Assembly: GCA_029941985.1 (NCBI GenBank)
Contig: JAPYTV010000015.1
Coordinates: 1-15,994, forward strand
Source of the DNA: Candidatus Pelagibacter sp.
GTDB taxonomy: Bacteria > Pseudomonadota > Alphaproteobacteria > Pelagibacterales > Pelagibacteraceae
DNA length: 15,994 nt
Direction of reading: 5' to 3'
Part shown: piece by piece, positions 1 to 6,991 of the stretch
Layout of the letters: the number at the start of each line of letters is the position of its first letter
Position numbering within the stretch: position 1 is the stretch's first letter
Translations under genes and position numbers: made by a program
The notes under the pieces: model-generated
Database searches by the model: none
What the model was told of the DNA's origin: nothing
What the model saw: only the letters and a program-made list of their open reading frames with translations

Positions 1-189
1 CCAAGATTACATATACCTATAATTACTAATCCTGGCTCTATAATGGTTATTGACAATGTAGCTAAACATTTACCAGCTGATGGCTCTGTTTGGATCACAA
101 ATAATACAAAATATCATAATGCTTTTAATGGTGGAGAAGAAAATAGAATTCACTTAGTTGCGTGTGTTTTGGATCACAAATTTAATTAG
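1..189 (+). CDS. Aspartyl/asparaginyl beta-hydroxylase-like protein, C-terminal part
   Basis: This open frame enters from the left edge and ends with TAG at 187-189; only the last 62 residues are visible. The pattern R-L-H-I-P at residues 2-6, then N-N-T-K-Y-H-N (His39) and N-R-I-H-L (Arg49) followed by a terminal V-L-D, matches the end of the cupin fold of aspartyl/asparaginyl beta-hydroxylases, Fe(II)/2-oxoglutarate dioxygenases. By family analogy His39 would be the distal iron ligand and Arg49 would bind the 2-oxoglutarate carboxylate. The first iron-binding motif (H-x-D) would lie outside the window. The substrate cannot be told from this fragment. The stop codon is separated by one base from the TTG start of rpiB, so the genes are probably co-transcribed. 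The family assignment is reasonable but rests on a short fragment. Confidence 0.65.
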   Translation, partial: PRLHIPIITNPGSIMVIDNVAKHLPADGSVWITNNTKYHNAFNGGEENRIHLVACVLDHKFN

Positions 190-190
190 T

Positions 191-616
191 TTGAAAAAAA
201 TATTTATATCATCAGACCATGCAGGGCATAAATTAAAAGAATTAATTAAACTTTATTTAGATAAGAAAAAAATTAAATACAATGACTTAGGTCCGGAGAA
301 TGACAGTAGAGTTGATTATCCTGATTACGCGCACAAAGTTGCTAAAAAAGTTAAGATTAACAATAATCATGTTGGTATATTAGTTTGTGGATCCGGAATG
401 GGTATGAATATTGCAGCAAATAGACATAAAAATATACGTGCAGCCCAATGTTTTAATTTAAAATCTACAAAATTATCAAGATTGCATAACGACGCAAATA
501 TCATTACATTAGGATCAAGACTATTAACAAAAAAAAATGCCTTAAATTGTGTTAGTATTTTTTTAAACACTAAATTTGAAGGTGGTAGACACGCAAAAAG
601 AATTAAGAAAATTTAA
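191..616 (+). CDS. rpiB: Ribose-5-phosphate isomerase B
   Basis: RpiB interconverts ribose 5-phosphate and ribulose 5-phosphate in the cytoplasm. The protein is 141 residues when started at TTG 191, giving M-K-K-I-F-I-S-S-D-H-A-G at the N-terminus, the normal beginning of the family. The catalytic Cys66 is present in the C-G-S-G-M-G-M-N anion-hole segment (Ser replaces the usual Thr after Cys-Gly), and His99 in S-R-L-H-N-D-A-N matches the E. coli ring-opening histidine. The in-frame ATG at 158 would add 11 residues unlike the family and overlap the previous gene by 32 nt, so the TTG is preferred. glyA follows two bases after the stop, as is common in Alphaproteobacteria. Its product ribulose 5-phosphate is also the substrate of the RibB domain encoded downstream. 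Confidence 0.93.
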   Translation: MKKIFISSDHAGHKLKELIKLYLDKKKIKYNDLGPENDSRVDYPDYAHKVAKKVKINNNHVGILVCGSGMGMNIAANRHKNIRAAQCFNLKSTKLSRLHNDANIITLGSRLLTKKNALNCVSIFLNTKFEGGRHAKRIKKI

Positions 617-618
617 CT

Positions 619-1929
619 ATGTCTAGTGAAAAAAACTATTTAAATGATAAATATAAAAGTTTTTTTGAGGATGGATTATCTAAAACTGATCCAGAACTAT
701 ATAAAGCAATTAGCGATGAATTAAAAAGACAACAACAACACATTGAATTAATTGCTTCTGAAAATATTGTTTCACAAGCAGTATTAGAAGCGCAAGGTTC
801 AGTTTTGACAAATAAATATGCTGAAGGTTACCCTGGCAAAAGATATTACAATGGATGTGAGCATGTTGATGCAGCTGAAAATTTAGCTATTGAGAGACTT
901 AAAAAATTATTTAATTGTAAATTTGCAAATGCCCAGCCTCATTCAGGAGCTCAAGCTAATGGAGCAGTATTTCTAGCATTACTAAATCCTGGAGATACAT
1001 TCTTGGGTATGAGTTTAAATTCTGGTGGCCACATAACACATGGATTAAAAATTTCAATGTCAGGTAAATGGTTCAATGCAATAGGATACGATGTTGATAA
1101 GGAGTCAGAGCTTATTGATTATGATAATGTAGAGAAACTTGCTTTAGAGAATAAGCCTAAACTGATAATTGCAGGAGGAAGTGCTTACTCTAGAATAATT
1201 GATTTTAAAAGATTTAGAGATATAGCTGATAAAGTAGGAGCTTATCTTATGGTTGATATGGCACATTTTTCAGGCTTAGTTGCAGGAAAAGGTTATCCTA
1301 ATCCATGTGAATATGCTCATGTAGTTACGTCTACAACGCATAAAGTTTTTAGAAGTGCAAGAGGTGGAATTATTTTAACGAACCATGAAGATTTAGCAAA
1401 AAAAATTAATACAGCAGTATTTCCAGGTTATCAGGGCGGACCACTAATGCATATAATTGCAGCTAAAGCTGCAGGCTTTTTAGAAGCTCTAAGACCTGAA
1501 TTTAAGGAATATATAAAATCTGTTTTAGCCAACGCTAAAATTTTATCAGAGACACTTAAGAATAACGGATTTAAAATTTATTCTGACGGTACAGATACAC
1601 ATTTGATGTTAGTAGATTTAAGACCTTTTAATGTAAAAGGCAATACAGCAGCTGAAAGTCTTTCTAAAGCTAATATTACTTGTAATAAAAATGGAATACC
1701 ATTTGATTCAGAAAAACCAATGATTACCTCAGGTATAAGACTAGGTTCTCAAGCTGCAACCACAAGAGGTTTTGGCTTAAAAGAATTTCAAAAAGTTGGG
1801 AAATTAATAACTAAAACAATTAAAGGTTTGTCAGAAAACCCTGATGATAATAGCAAAATTGAGGAGGAAGTAAGAAATGAAGTTATTGAACTTTGTTCAT
1901 CTTTTCCAATATATAAGAATTTAAAATAA
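619..1929 (+). CDS. glyA: Serine hydroxymethyltransferase
   Basis: SHMT is a PLP enzyme converting serine plus tetrahydrofolate to glycine plus 5,10-methylene-THF. The 436-residue length is normal. Conserved elements are I-E-L-I-A-S-E-N near residue 42, Y-A-E-G-Y-P-G-K-R-Y-Y, Q-P-H-S-G-A-Q-A-N, G-G-H-I-T-H-G, V-D-M-A-H, the T-T-H-K segment with the PLP lysine at Lys242, and S-G-I-R-L-G near the C-terminus with the substrate carboxylate Arg. Two active-site loops deviate from the usual family sequence: the segment after the lysine reads V-F-R-S-A-R-G-G rather than T-L-x-G-P-R-G-G, and the segment after the Arg reads G-S-Q-A rather than G-T-P-A. The gene sits two bases after rpiB and abuts nrdR directly. 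Family membership is certain; full SHMT activity is inferred. Confidence 0.95.
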   Translation: MSSEKNYLNDKYKSFFEDGLSKTDPELYKAISDELKRQQQHIELIASENIVSQAVLEAQGSVLTNKYAEGYPGKRYYNGCEHVDAAENLAIERLKKLFNCKFANAQPHSGAQANGAVFLALLNPGDTFLGMSLNSGGHITHGLKISMSGKWFNAIGYDVDKESELIDYDNVEKLALENKPKLIIAGGSAYSRIIDFKRFRDIADKVGAYLMVDMAHFSGLVAGKGYPNPCEYAHVVTSTTHKVFRSARGGIILTNHEDLAKKINTAVFPGYQGGPLMHIIAAKAAGFLEALRPEFKEYIKSVLANAKILSETLKNNGFKIYSDGTDTHLMLVDLRPFNVKGNTAAESLSKANITCNKNGIPFDSEKPMITSGIRLGSQAATTRGFGLKEFQKVGKLITKTIKGLSENPDDNSKIEEEVRNEVIELCSSFPIYKNLK

Positions 1930-2388
1930 ATGATTTGTTCAATTTGTAAAAAAGGTGAAACATCTGTCGTAGACTCTAGACCTACGGAGGATGGTACAGC
2001 AATTCGCAGAAGAAGATTATGTGTGTGTGGCGCAAGATTTACCACTTTTGAAAGAGTTCAATTTAGAGAAATAATGGTTATTAAAAAAAATGGAAGAAAG
2101 TCAACATTTGATAGAGATAAATTGTCTAAATCAATTTACATAGCTCTAAAAAAAAGACCAATAGATACAGAAACAGCAGAAAAACTTATTAGTAAAATTT
2201 CAAGAGCACTAGAAGAATTAGGACTAAGTGAAATTTCAACTAGGACAGTTGGTACTATGGTTATGGAAGGTTTAAAAGATTTGGACCCCGTAGCCTATGT
2301 AAGATTTGCCTCTGTTTATAGAAACTTTAGAGAAGAAAAAGATTTTGTTCAATTCGTGGACAAGCTAGATGTCTACAAAAAAAGATAA
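1930..2388 (+). CDS. nrdR: Transcriptional repressor NrdR
   Basis: NrdR represses ribonucleotide reductase genes by binding NrdR boxes, sensing ATP/dATP through an ATP-cone. The protein has the usual two parts: an N-terminal zinc ribbon (Cys3, Cys6, the R-R-R-R stretch at 26-29, Cys31 and Cys33, R-F-T-T-F-E) and an ATP-cone from about residue 46 to 136 (I-K-K-N-G-R, D-R-D-K-L, A-L-K-K-R-P). The length of 152 is normal. The second zinc knuckle is Cys-Val-Cys, one residue shorter than the usual Cys-x2-Cys; it lies in a TG-repeat at 2020-2030. The start ATG follows the glyA stop with no gap. The end overlaps the likely ribD start by 20 nt. No nrd genes or obvious NrdR boxes were found in the window. 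Confidence 0.95.
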   Translation: MICSICKKGETSVVDSRPTEDGTAIRRRRLCVCGARFTTFERVQFREIMVIKKNGRKSTFDRDKLSKSIYIALKKRPIDTETAEKLISKISRALEELGLSEISTRTVGTMVMEGLKDLDPVAYVRFASVYRNFREEKDFVQFVDKLDVYKKR

Positions 2389-3475
2389 ATTTAATAAAAA
2401 AGATAATCAATATATGTATCTTGCTTTGAGACTAGCAAGTGCTCGTCAAGGTTTAACAGGTAAAAATCCTTCTGTTGGTTGTGTTATTGTTAAAAATGAT
2501 GAGATTATTTCAATTGGTCAAACTGGATACAATGGAATTCCACACGCAGAATATAATGCTATAAAAAATTCAAATGAAAATTTAAAAGGTTCAAAAATGT
2601 ATGTAACTCTTGAACCATGTAATCACTACGGGCAAACCCCACCATGTACTAATGAAATAATTAAAAATAAGATAAGTGAAGTTTTATATTCAATAAATGA
2701 CATAGATAAAAATGTTAAAGGAAAAAGTTTTAAAATTTTAAAATCAAAAAATATTAATGTTAAAAAAGGTTTACTTAAAAAAGATGTAAGTAATTTTTAT
2801 ACTCCATACTTTTTTAACAGAAGAAATATGATTCCTTATATTACTGGAAAAATAGCAATTTCAAAAAACAATCTTATTTATAGCAAAGGAACCAAGAAAA
2901 TTACCGACATATATTCAGATAAATGGACACATTTTTTAAGATACAAAAATGATTCATTAATGATTTCATACAAAACTTTAAATAAAGATAATCCTAAACT
3001 AAATTGTAGACTTAAAGGTTTAGATAAATTTTCTCCAAAAAGAATAATTTTAGATAATAATTTAGAAATGAAAACTAGTTCTTATATATTCAGAACAGCG
3101 ACTAAAGATAATACCATTATCTTTTATAAAAATGCAGATAAGATAAAAATCTCTATATTTAAAAAAAAGGGTGTCCAGTTAATAAAATCTAATTTGATTA
3201 AAGATAAATACTTTGATCTTAAATTAATTCTTAAGAAACTCTATAATTTAGGATGTAGAAATCTACTAATTGAAGGTGGAAACGACCTATCTAATAGTTT
3301 TTTAAAAAATAAATTATTTAATCAATTTTATTTATTTAAAAGCTCAAAAAATTTATCAAAATTAGTAACCTATAAAGATTTTAATTGCTTTAAAAATTTG
3401 TCACAAAATTATAAAACTAAATCAAAAATTAATACAAAATTAGGTAAAGATTCAATTACACTCTATAAAAGATAA
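2369..3475 (+). CDS. ribD: Bifunctional riboflavin biosynthesis deaminase/reductase RibD
   Basis: RibD converts the pyrimidine product of GTP cyclohydrolase II to 5-amino-6-ribitylamino-uracil phosphate. The N-terminal deaminase domain (about residues 14-150) has the zinc site H-A-E at 59-61 and E-P-C-x8-P-P-C (Cys84, Cys93). The C-terminal reductase domain (about 155-368) shows P-K-R-I-I-L-D and L-L-I-E-G-G, but its N-terminal strands are weaker than usual, with D-S-L-M-I-S where most RibD proteins have a glycine in place of the serine. The length of 368 is normal. The start at 2369 lies inside the end of nrdR; an alternative ATG at 2414 (M-Y-L-A-L-R-L-A) would remove the overlap and still keep the whole deaminase domain. 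The gene is the first of the rib cluster. Confidence 0.93.
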   Translation: MSTKKDKFNKKDNQYMYLALRLASARQGLTGKNPSVGCVIVKNDEIISIGQTGYNGIPHAEYNAIKNSNENLKGSKMYVTLEPCNHYGQTPPCTNEIIKNKISEVLYSINDIDKNVKGKSFKILKSKNINVKKGLLKKDVSNFYTPYFFNRRNMIPYITGKIAISKNNLIYSKGTKKITDIYSDKWTHFLRYKNDSLMISYKTLNKDNPKLNCRLKGLDKFSPKRIILDNNLEMKTSSYIFRTATKDNTIIFYKNADKIKISIFKKKGVQLIKSNLIKDKYFDLKLILKKLYNLGCRNLLIEGGNDLSNSFLKNKLFNQFYLFKSSKNLSKLVTYKDFNCFKNLSQNYKTKSKINTKLGKDSITLYKR

Positions 3476-3476
3476 T

Positions 3477-4070
3477 ATGTTTAACGGTATAATATTTAAG
3501 CAAGGAATTATTAAAAAAATTAACAAAAGAGCTACGGGTGTTAATATTTTTATAAAATCTGATTTAAAATTAACAAACAAAGATGTCGGTGTTTCCGTAT
3601 CTTGTGATGGTGTTTGTCTTACATTAATAAGTATTAAAAAAAAGATAATGGAATTTTATCTTTCGGATGAAACTCTCCAAAGATCCAAATTTAAATTTTT
3701 AAAAGTTAACGATAAGACCAATCTCGAACTGCCTTTAAAATATGGGCAAAAAATATCAGGTCATATATGTCAAGGACACGTTGATACAATGGGAAAAATT
3801 TTTTCTATTAAAAAAATTGATAAATCTTATTTAATTAATATTGAAATTTTTAAAAAAGAAAGAAAAAATCTTATTGAAAAAGCATCTATATGTTTAAATG
3901 GTATTTCACTTACAATTTCTAAGATTACTAAAAAAGGTTTTCATGTGTGGATTATTCCACATACTTTTAAGTTTACAAATTTATCTAGCTTAAAAAAAAA
4001 TAGTTATGTAAATATAGAGATAGATATCCTATCTAAATACGTTATGAACTATTTTAATGAAAAAAAATAA
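3477..4070 (+). CDS. ribE: Riboflavin synthase, alpha subunit
   Basis: Riboflavin synthase dismutates two 6,7-dimethyl-8-ribityllumazine molecules into riboflavin and the RibD product. The 197-residue protein begins M-F-N-G-I-I (family M-F-T-G-I-I) and consists of two tandem lumazine-binding barrels: the first contains D-G-V-C-L-T-L around residue 44-50, the join has G-H-I-C-Q-G-H-V-D near residue 95-103, and the second has L-N-G-I-S-L-T-I. The gene starts one base after the ribD stop and its end overlaps the ribB start by 14 nt, so translation is probably coupled. The gene is named ribE here following the alphaproteobacterial usage; it is called ribC in some species. Confidence 0.94.
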   Translation: MFNGIIFKQGIIKKINKRATGVNIFIKSDLKLTNKDVGVSVSCDGVCLTLISIKKKIMEFYLSDETLQRSKFKFLKVNDKTNLELPLKYGQKISGHICQGHVDTMGKIFSIKKIDKSYLINIEIFKKERKNLIEKASICLNGISLTISKITKKGFHVWIIPHTFKFTNLSSLKKNSYVNIEIDILSKYVMNYFNEKK

Positions 4071-5160
4071 TTTTACGCCAATAGAAAATATTATTAGTAT
4101 AGCTAGAAATGGTAATATGTTTATTTTGGTTGATGATGAAAAGAGAGAGAATGAAGGCGATTTAATAATTTCTACGTCAGACTCAAACGCTAAGAATATA
4201 AATTTTATGGCAAAGTATGGTCGCGGTTTAATTTGTTTAGCAATGGATGGTATTCAAGCAAAAAAATTAAATTTATCTTTAATGTCACCTGTTAACCAAT
4301 CTAGAAATAAAACTGCATTTACAGTCTCAATAGAAGCTAAAAAAGGAATAACAACAGGCATTTCAGCTAAAGATAGAGCTAAAACAATTAAGGTTGCTTC
4401 AAAAAAAAATGTAAACAAAAAAGAAATTGTTTCACCCGGCCATGTTTTTCCAATCATTGCTAAAGATGGGGGTGTTTTAGTTAGAGCAGGTCATACAGAA
4501 GCTTCTGTAGATATTTCAAAATTAGCAAAGAAAAATAATTCTGCTGTTATATGTGAGATAATGAATGAAGATGGCACAATGGCAAAAGGACAAGATTTAT
4601 TTAATTTTGCTAATAAACATAAATTGAAGATTGGAAAAATTGAGGACCTTATTGCATATCGTTTAAAAAAAGAAAAATTAATAAAATTAAAAAAACAGTC
4701 AGATATTAAATTTAAAAATCAAAAATATAAGATTAGAATTTATGAAAATTTATTAGACGGATCTGAGCATTTTTCATTAATTAAAGGAAATATCAAAAAA
4801 GGTATTACACCACGTGTAAGAGTTATTTCTTCAAATGTTGTACAAAACTATTTATTTAATCAACAGCTACCAAACTCTTTTAGTAATACATTAGATTATT
4901 TTAAAAAATTTAATAATTGTGTATTAGTTTTTATAAAAGATACTAATTTGAAATCAGTTACTCAAACTCTTAAAGATTATAAAAATAAAGATTTCTATAA
5001 AAAAGGTAACGACAAACTTATAAGAAACTATGGTATTGGAGCTCAAATAATTAAAGATTTAAAGATTAAAAATATGATACTAATAACAAGATCTCCTAAA
5101 AAAGTTATTGGTTTAGAGGGTTATGGTATAAAGATTACAAAACAAGAAATAATCAAATGA
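4057..5160 (+). CDS. ribB: 3,4-dihydroxy-2-butanone 4-phosphate synthase with degenerate GTP cyclohydrolase II domain (RibBX type)
   Basis: The N-terminal domain (about residues 5-202) is DHBP synthase, making the four-carbon precursor from ribulose 5-phosphate: it has D-D-E-K-R-E-N-E-G-D-L at 26-36 with the acidic metal ligands, S-P-G-H-V-F-P and G-H-T-E-A-S-V-D. The C-terminal domain (about 208-367) is recognisably GTP cyclohydrolase II-like (H-F-S-L-I-K-G, P-R-V-R-V, N-Y-G-I-G-A-Q-I-I, R-S-P-K-K, G-Y-G-I). However, the zinc site is gone: the family V-R-V-H-S-x-C reads V-R-V-I-S-S-N here, and the C-D-C and E-G-R-G-I-G motifs are absent. This is the RibBX arrangement known in Alphaproteobacteria, so only DHBP synthase activity is expected. 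The gene overlaps ribE by 14 nt and ribH by 4 nt. Confidence 0.93.
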   Translation: MKKNNFTPIENIISIARNGNMFILVDDEKRENEGDLIISTSDSNAKNINFMAKYGRGLICLAMDGIQAKKLNLSLMSPVNQSRNKTAFTVSIEAKKGITTGISAKDRAKTIKVASKKNVNKKEIVSPGHVFPIIAKDGGVLVRAGHTEASVDISKLAKKNNSAVICEIMNEDGTMAKGQDLFNFANKHKLKIGKIEDLIAYRLKKEKLIKLKKQSDIKFKNQKYKIRIYENLLDGSEHFSLIKGNIKKGITPRVRVISSNVVQNYLFNQQLPNSFSNTLDYFKKFNNCVLVFIKDTNLKSVTQTLKDYKNKDFYKKGNDKLIRNYGIGAQIIKDLKIKNMILITRSPKKVIGLEGYGIKITKQEIIK

Positions 5161-5546
5161 AAAAAAAATATTTAATAGTTATTGCTGATTATTATAAAAA
5201 TATATCAAATGGATTACTTAAAAGTTCAAAAGATTTAATTCCAAAATCAAGCACAGTTAAGATCATCTATGTTCCGGGTGTATTTGAAATACCTGTAACA
5301 ATTTCAAAAAATATTAAAAAATATGATGGTTTTTTAGCTCTTGGTTGTGTGATAAAAGGTCAAACACCTCATTTTGACTTTATTTCCAAAGCATCTACTG
5401 AAGCTATAATGAAGCTTTCTGTAGATAACAAAAAACCAATAGGAAATGGAATCATTACCTGTTTAAATATGAAACAAGCTATAGTTAGAAAAAAAAATGG
5501 TAGAGAAGCCGCCCTTGCTGTAATATCTGTTTTGTCTCAATCATAA
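5157..5546 (+). CDS. ribH: 6,7-dimethyl-8-ribityllumazine synthase
   Basis: Lumazine synthase condenses the RibD pathway product with the RibB product. The 129-residue protein has V-P-G-V-F-E-I-P, A-L-G-C-V-I-K-G-Q-T-P-H-F-D-F (with the catalytic His) and G-N-G-I-I-T-C, all typical. It is shorter than the usual 140-155 residues, mainly because about five residues are missing between the phosphate-binding Arg (Q-A-I-V-R) and the G-x-E-A-A-x-A helix: this reads R-K-K-N-G-R-E-A-A where the family has a longer loop ending N-K-G. The ATG lies in ATGA with the ribB stop (4-nt overlap) and the stop TAA shares its last A with the nusB ATG, which points to translational coupling in the riboflavin unit. 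Confidence 0.94.
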   Translation: MKKKYLIVIADYYKNISNGLLKSSKDLIPKSSTVKIIYVPGVFEIPVTISKNIKKYDGFLALGCVIKGQTPHFDFISKASTEAIMKLSVDNKKPIGNGIITCLNMKQAIVRKKNGREAALAVISVLSQS

Positions 5547-5950
5547 TGAGAACTCCTTATAATCCCAATCAAAGTCCTAGAGTTATAATTATTCAAAAAC
5601 TATATGGCAAATTCTTTAATGATGATGCTGATTTAACTTTTTCAAAACATAGGTTTAAAAAGTTTATCAAAGATGTCGTTTTGGGTACAATAGAAAGAGA
5701 CGATATCATTAAAGAAGAAGTTAAAAATCATTTAAGTAATGATTTACAATTAACTAATTTAGATAAAGTTTTTCAAGTAATAGTAAAATCAGCTATATTT
5801 GAGCTTTTATATAAACCAAAAATTTCAACTAAAATAATTATTAAAGAATATCTAGATGCTTCTAATTTTTTTTTAGAAGATTCTCAAACAAAATATTTGA
5901 ATGCTATACTAGATAAAATTGCAAAAAAAATTAGAATTTTAAATGCATGA
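5546..5950 (+). CDS. nusB: Transcription antitermination factor NusB
   Basis: NusB binds the boxA RNA element together with ribosomal protein S10 (NusE) and supports antitermination in rRNA operons. The 134-residue all-helical protein carries S-P-R-V-I-I-I-Q-K-L-Y at the N-terminus (family A-R-x-x-A-x-Q-x-L-Y) and a C-terminal Y-L-N-A-I-L-D-K-I-A, matching the family V-N-G-V-L-D. The location directly after ribH and before thiL is the common proteobacterial order ribH-nusB-thiL. The start overlaps the ribH stop by one base and the end overlaps the thiL start by 8 nt. A boxA-like sequence lies about 1 kb downstream, before hppA. Confidence 0.92.
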   Translation: MRTPYNPNQSPRVIIIQKLYGKFFNDDADLTFSKHRFKKFIKDVVLGTIERDDIIKEEVKNHLSNDLQLTNLDKVFQVIVKSAIFELLYKPKISTKIIIKEYLDASNFFLEDSQTKYLNAILDKIAKKIRILNA

Positions 5951-6902
5951 ATTTGAATTAATAAGAAATTATTTTCAAAAACTTTCTAAAAAATCAGCAA
6001 GTTCTTTAAATCTTAATGATGATGTATTTTTTGATAAAAAAAATAAATTAGTTATTTCAGTTGATACTTATGTAGAGGGAAATCATTTTATAAATTTTAA
6101 AAAACCAGATCTTGTAATTAAAAAAATAATAAGATCATCAATTTCTGATCTTATTTGCAAAGGCGTCCAACCAAAGTATTATTTTATTTCTGGTTCTGGC
6201 AATAAAAAAAGTTTTTCTAAATCTAATTTATCAAAAATTAGTAAATCACTCAATCAAGAACAAAATAAATATAAAATATTTTTAAGTGGGGGAGACACTG
6301 TTTTTTCAAATAAATTAAGCTTTACAATTACCTCGGTTGGTTTTGCTAATGATGTCATTTTTCGAAACAGGGCTAAGGTTAATGATGATATATATATTTC
6401 AGGAAATTTGGGTGATAGTTATTTGGGCTTATTAGTTTTAAAAAATAAAATTAAACTTAATAATTCATTAAGTAGGTATTTTACAAATCAATATTTTCTC
6501 CCAAATATTCAATTAAAATTAGTAGATCAACTTAAGAAGTTTGCTAATACTTCAATTGATATTTCTGATGGATTACTATCTGATCTTGATAAAATGATTA
6601 ATGCTCAAAGGTTGTCATATAAAATTCACTTAAAAAGTATTCCAATTTCTAATAATCTTAAAAAAATATTGAATCTTAAAAAATTATCAAAAATTAACTA
6701 CATTTCTAGAGGTGATGATTACCAGGTTCTTTTTACAGCCCCAAAATCCAAGAGGGGAATCATTATGAAAACTTCTGTAAAGATAGGTGTGAGAATAACT
6801 AGAATTGGATTAATTCAAAAAAATATTCATAAATCATCAATAGTTGATCATAATGACACAGTAATTAGTGTTAAAAACAAAGGTTATTTACATAAGTTTT
6901 AG
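5943..6902 (+). CDS. thiL: Thiamine-monophosphate kinase
   Basis: ThiL phosphorylates thiamine monophosphate to thiamine diphosphate using ATP. The 319-residue protein has the family motifs in order: N-L-N-D-D near residue 24 (Mg/ATP site, with Asn for the usual Gly), V-D-T-Y-V-E-G-N-H-F near 41-50, S-S-I-S-D-L-I-C-K-G, L-S-G-G-D-T, R-N-R-A-K-V-N-D-D-I-Y-I-S-G-N-L-G-D, D-I-S-D-G-L-L-S-D-L, and R-G-D-D-Y-Q-V-L-F-T where most homologues have G-E-D-Y-E-L-L-F. It starts inside the last codons of nusB (8-nt overlap) and appears to be the last gene of the glyA-rib-nusB unit, as an 89-nt gap with promoter-like elements follows. Confidence 0.93.
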   Translation: MHEFELIRNYFQKLSKKSASSLNLNDDVFFDKKNKLVISVDTYVEGNHFINFKKPDLVIKKIIRSSISDLICKGVQPKYYFISGSGNKKSFSKSNLSKISKSLNQEQNKYKIFLSGGDTVFSNKLSFTITSVGFANDVIFRNRAKVNDDIYISGNLGDSYLGLLVLKNKIKLNNSLSRYFTNQYFLPNIQLKLVDQLKKFANTSIDISDGLLSDLDKMINAQRLSYKIHLKSIPISNNLKKILNLKKLSKINYISRGDDYQVLFTAPKSKRGIIMKTSVKIGVRITRIGLIQKNIHKSSIVDHNDTVISVKNKGYLHKF

Positions 6903-6961
6903 TAAGTTAAATATTGCCTTTTATAGCTTTTTTTGTATTGTCCGCTCTTTAACAATAAAAT
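6887..6961 (+). promoter_or_regulatory. Predicted hppA promoter region
   Basis: The 89-nt gap between thiL and hppA (6903-6991) is one of the largest in the window. The best sigma70-like pair is TTGTAT at 6933-6938 and TAAAAT at 6956-6961 with a 17-nt spacer, which would start the transcript at about 6968. A second, weaker pair is TTTACA at 6887-6892 and AATATT at 6910-6915, also with 17 nt, giving a start near 6922. Only the second start would place the boxA-like element at 6944-6956 inside the RNA. Choice between them cannot be made from sequence alone. Confidence 0.4.
6944..6956 (+). promoter_or_regulatory. boxA-like antitermination element
   Basis: GCTCTTTAACAAT at 6944-6956 is identical over 13 bases to the boxA core of E. 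coli rRNA leaders as I recall it (TGCTCTTTAACAA followed by T), differing only at the first boxA base. boxA RNA binds NusB with S10. The match is unusual in such AT-rich DNA because it contains four fixed G/C positions. If the TTGTAT/TAAAAT promoter is used, this element lies between -35 and -10 and is not transcribed from it, so its role is uncertain. Confidence 0.4.
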
Positions 6962-6991
6962 TTTTAACAACCAAACAACCAAAAAGGCTTT

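Noticed and set aside
158..190. ATG at 158 as the start of rpiB
   Set aside because: It adds residues unlike the family and overlaps the end of the preceding hydroxylase-like gene; TTG at 191 gives the normal N-terminus.
2369..2500. FMN riboswitch before the riboflavin genes
   Set aside because: No room exists between nrdR and ribD, and no FMN aptamer-like conserved segments are seen upstream of any rib gene.
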